Assembly (NCBI GenBank): GCA_030627285.1
Contig: DAOUSJ010000002.1
Span: 1 to 59,993 of the forward strand
Length of the DNA stretch: 59,993 bases
DNA from: Methylococcaceae bacterium
Lineage (GTDB): Bacteria > Pseudomonadota > Gammaproteobacteria > Methylococcales > Methylomonadaceae
Direction of reading: 5' to 3'
Positions within the stretch are counted from its first letter, which is position 1. Each line of letters begins with the position of its first letter. The position numbers and the translations under genes are program-made. Shown one piece after another: positions 57,758 through 59,993 of this stretch. A model generated the notes under the pieces. The model worked only from the letters and a program-made list of their open reading frames with translations, was not told where the DNA came from and did no database searches.

Positions 57758-58686
57758 TGTTACAAATAGCAATAGGTATCTTAAGAAATTCTGTAGGTGA
57801 AATTTTAATTTCTAAGCGTGCTAATTCAGTGCCTCAAGCTGGTTTGTGGGAATTTCCTGGGGGTAAAATTGAAACAAGTGAAACTTGTTTGCAAGCTTTA
57901 CAACGGGAATTATTGGAAGAGGTTGGGGTGCAAGTTCAAGCTGCACAGCCATTAATTACCATTAGGCATAAATATGCTACTCAAGTAGTAGAATTAAATG
58001 TTTGGGAAATTTTAGCATTTTCTGGAACTGCAATTGGCTTGGAGCAGCAACAAATTCAATGGCTAGCACCAAATTTATTGCAGCAATATAAATTTCCAGC
58101 AGCTAATGATAATATTTTGCAAGCGATTAAATTACCGCGCCAATATGCAATTTTAGCTGATGCAGAACCAGTTCAATTGCGCCAAAATTTGGTTACAATT
58201 CTGCAACAGGGAATTAAATTAATTCAACTGCGTTGCAAACAATTACCAGTAAATATATTGCAAGAATTTTTAACTTATGCAATTCCAATTTGCCAACAAT
58301 ATTCAGCGCAATTATTATTAAACTCCACTATTGCAACTAAGTTACCAGTTATATTTGATGCGATTGGGATTCATTTAACTAGTGTTGATCTTATGGCTTT
58401 ATCAAAACGTCCGCAAACACCTGCTTTAGTTGCAGCTTCTTGTCATGATTTACCGCAGTTGCAACATGCAGAAAAACTGGGCTTAGATTTTGCGGTCTTA
58501 GCACCAGTATTAACTACTCCAACGCATCCCAATGCAAAAACTTTAGGTTGGGAAAATTTTACTGCTTTAGTGGCAAAAACTAAGTTACCAGTATTTGCTT
58601 TAGGTGGTATGCAAACCCAACATATATCACAGGCTTTTCAAGCTGGAGCGCAGGGTATTGCTGGTATTAGAGTATTTTTAAGTTAA
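57757..58686 (+). CDS. Nudix hydrolase fused to thiamine-phosphate-synthase-like domain
   Basis: A 309-residue fusion known from gammaproteobacteria. The N-terminal half is MutT-like, with a complete Nudix box (GGKIETSETCLQALQRELLEE and GV after it). The C-terminal half (about 125-309) is ThiE-like (IQLRCKQLP, ALGGM, AGAQGIAGIR). The usual ND motif for thiamin phosphate synthesis reads LNST, so the ThiE activity is doubtful. It may clean up oxidised nucleotides. Convergent with the glycosyltransferase gene, overlapping by nine bases. Confidence 0.9.
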   Translation: MLQIAIGILRNSVGEILISKRANSVPQAGLWEFPGGKIETSETCLQALQRELLEEVGVQVQAAQPLITIRHKYATQVVELNVWEILAFSGTAIGLEQQQIQWLAPNLLQQYKFPAANDNILQAIKLPRQYAILADAEPVQLRQNLVTILQQGIKLIQLRCKQLPVNILQEFLTYAIPICQQYSAQLLLNSTIATKLPVIFDAIGIHLTSVDLMALSKRPQTPALVAASCHDLPQLQHAEKLGLDFAVLAPVLTTPTHPNAKTLGWENFTALVAKTKLPVFALGGMQTQHISQAFQAGAQGIAGIRVFLS

Positions 58687-59993
58687 TTTTAATTTCACTG
58701 CTGTGATTAATGCTAGTTGTAAATCTGTAATTACTGGATTCCAATTTTGGCGAATTGTTTGTCTAAATAACCGCGCACTAGGATACCAAGGTGAATCTGT
58801 GCGATTTTCTAACCACCGCCAATCAGCTACCAAAGGTAAACATAACCACACGGGCTTATTTAATGCGCCAGTTAAATGTGCTACACCACTATCTATACTA
58901 ATGACTAGATCCAATTGTTGAATAATTCTGGCAGTATCGGCAAAATCATTAATCATAGGGCTGCAATCAATAATTTTATCCTTCATATTAAGGTCAGTTA
59001 TATCTTGCGAATTTTCTCCGATTTGTAAACTATAAAATTGGCTTTGAGCAGTATTTAATAATGGCAGTAATGGTTTTAATTGAATTGAGCGATTAATATC
59101 ATTACTGTAATCTTTATTGCCTGCCCAAACTAAACCTACATTAAGTTTTTTAGGGTTGAATTCCAAGTTTGCTACAGTTTTTGTAGTTGGAATTAAATAT
59201 GGCATGTTATTTGGAATAGTCGCAACTTCAGTAGCAAATAAATGTGGCAAACTCAATAAGAATACGTATTTATCATAAGTTGGCATTGGTTGAGTATTTG
59301 CAATTACTGTAATAGCTGGAAAACTAGCAGTAAATAATTCTGTCAAAGATTCTTGACACCAAAATACTATCTTGTTGCATTGTGAACTCAATAAATTTAA
59401 ATAGCGTGCAAATTGTATTCCATCACCAAAACCTTGTTCCCAGCATACTAATAAAGTTTGCTGATTAATGTTTTCACCTTGCCAAAGTTTTGCTTGTGGA
59501 AACTTATGGATAGTTTGATAGTCAGCAGCAAATTGTTGAGTTCTAGTTTCGTAAAGTGCAAATCCAGTTTGATAATTGCCTAATTTTAATTCTGTGTGTG
59601 CTAAGTTATATTGAGTTGCTACGTGTTTAGGATTTATTTGTAACGCCGTTTGGTAATACTTCCAAGCCTTGTCTACTTCGCCAGTAGCTGCTGCTAGTAT
59701 TCCTAAACCAACTTGAACATCAATGTGTTTTGAATTTATTTGCAGTGCTTGTTGTAAATATTTGTTGGCAGTAGTGAATTGTTGTTGTTCAATAAATACT
59801 TTACTTAAGTTGCATAAGGTTGCAATATGTTTTGGGTCTAATTTTAAAGCTTGATTAAGGTAATTTAATGCTTGGTTGAATTGTTTTTGTTCAGTAAATA
59901 CTTTACTTAAGTTGCATAAGGTTGCAATATGTTTTGGGTCTAATTTTAAACCTGCTTGGAAATATGTTTCTGCTTGGGAATAATCATGTTGTA
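58678..59993 (-). CDS. TPR-repeat glycosyltransferase-like protein (partial, runs off window)
   Basis: The frame is open from the right edge to the stop at 58678. The N-terminal side seen here has several 34-residue TPR units (ALKLDPKHIATLCNLSKVF). Then comes a domain like glycosyltransferase family 9 / TPR O-GlcNAc-type proteins (LLVCWEQGFGDGIQFARYL, VGLVWAGNK, LVISIDSGVAHLTGAL). A TTG at 59391 is not a real start because the homology continues upstream. Probably a cytoplasmic sugar transferase; target unknown. The true start is outside the window. Confidence 0.88.
   Translation of the reverse strand, partial: QHDYSQAETYFQAGLKLDPKHIATLCNLSKVFTEQKQFNQALNYLNQALKLDPKHIATLCNLSKVFIEQQQFTTANKYLQQALQINSKHIDVQVGLGILAAATGEVDKAWKYYQTALQINPKHVATQYNLAHTELKLGNYQTGFALYETRTQQFAADYQTIHKFPQAKLWQGENINQQTLLVCWEQGFGDGIQFARYLNLLSSQCNKIVFWCQESLTELFTASFPAITVIANTQPMPTYDKYVFLLSLPHLFATEVATIPNNMPYLIPTTKTVANLEFNPKKLNVGLVWAGNKDYSNDINRSIQLKPLLPLLNTAQSQFYSLQIGENSQDITDLNMKDKIIDCSPMINDFADTARIIQQLDLVISIDSGVAHLTGALNKPVWLCLPLVADWRWLENRTDSPWYPSARLFRQTIRQNWNPVITDLQLALITAVKLKLT
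59794..59952 (-). repeat. near-identical 102-base TPR coding repeat
   Basis: A 55-base stretch (starting AAATACTTTACTTAAGTTGC on the plus strand) occurs at 59794 and again at 59896, exactly 102 bases or one TPR unit apart. It reflects recent duplication of TPR units in the glycosyltransferase gene. Confidence 0.85.

Overview
The window is an AT-rich stretch of a gammaproteobacterial chromosome. The evidence is gene content and order: the fab/plsX/rpmF/yceD/pabC/mltG/tmk/holB/pilZ/tatD block, nadB divergent from rpoE-rseA-mucD, sspA-sspB, dusB-purH, coaD next to a YfhL-type ferredoxin, and yqgE-ruvX-pyrR-pyrB-pyrX. Low GC, PATAN/response-regulator proteins, a TagF-PP2C fusion and an RCC1-like/RTX exoprotein suggest a Thiotrichales/Beggiatoa-like lineage, but this placement is inference. 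No rRNA, tRNA, CRISPR array, transposase or phage gene was seen.

Layout. 0-0.7 kb: 5'-truncated dicarboxylate/amino-acid symporter remnant. 0.7-11.8 kb (minus strand): fatty-acid synthesis and housekeeping block whose order is permuted relative to E. coli, with yceD-rpmF-plsX-fabH after tatD instead of before fabD. 11.9-16.2 kb: nadB, divergent rpoE-rseA-mucD. 16.5-28.5 kb: a chemosensory-type cluster (PATAN/zinc-ribbon/REC protein, CheB-like 1, large MCP, CheW, REC protein, CheA, CheB-like 2, zinc-ribbon ParA). Both CheB-like proteins lack the catalytic serine and histidine, and no CheR is present. 28.6-31.1 kb: ABC importer of the nitrate/sulfonate type. 31.2-35.4 kb: RND exporter and EptA-like phosphoethanolamine transferase.

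35.5-40.6 kb: REP-like palindrome, ferredoxin, coaD, pgl, TauE-type exporter, HAMP membrane protein, DUF1820 gene, sspB-sspA, flavin reductase. 40.7-42.3 kb: a clear cobalamin riboswitch in front of a porin-like outer-membrane protein rather than a TonB receptor. 42.4-45.8 kb: dusB, purH, mutM, with fis missing from its usual place. 45.9-48.4 kb: TagF-PP2C fusion without T6SS neighbours, MEKHLA protein, YqhA. 48.5-52.6 kb: yqgE-ruvX-pyrR-pyrB-pyrX-cytochrome c. 52.6-55.3 kb: two more REP-like palindromes and a type-I-secreted-looking protein with ten RCC1-like repeats, an Ig-like segment and RTX repeats. 55.5-60 kb: cobalamin late-pathway genes cobD and cbiB, DUF1971, Nudix-ThiE fusion, and a TPR glycosyltransferase running off the right edge.

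Themes. The strongest candidates for something undescribed are the chemosensory cluster with two methylesterase-dead CheB proteins and a zinc-ribbon ParA, and the B12-riboswitch-controlled porin-like protein, which could belong to a corrinoid uptake route serving the cobD/cbiB steps encoded about 13 kb away.
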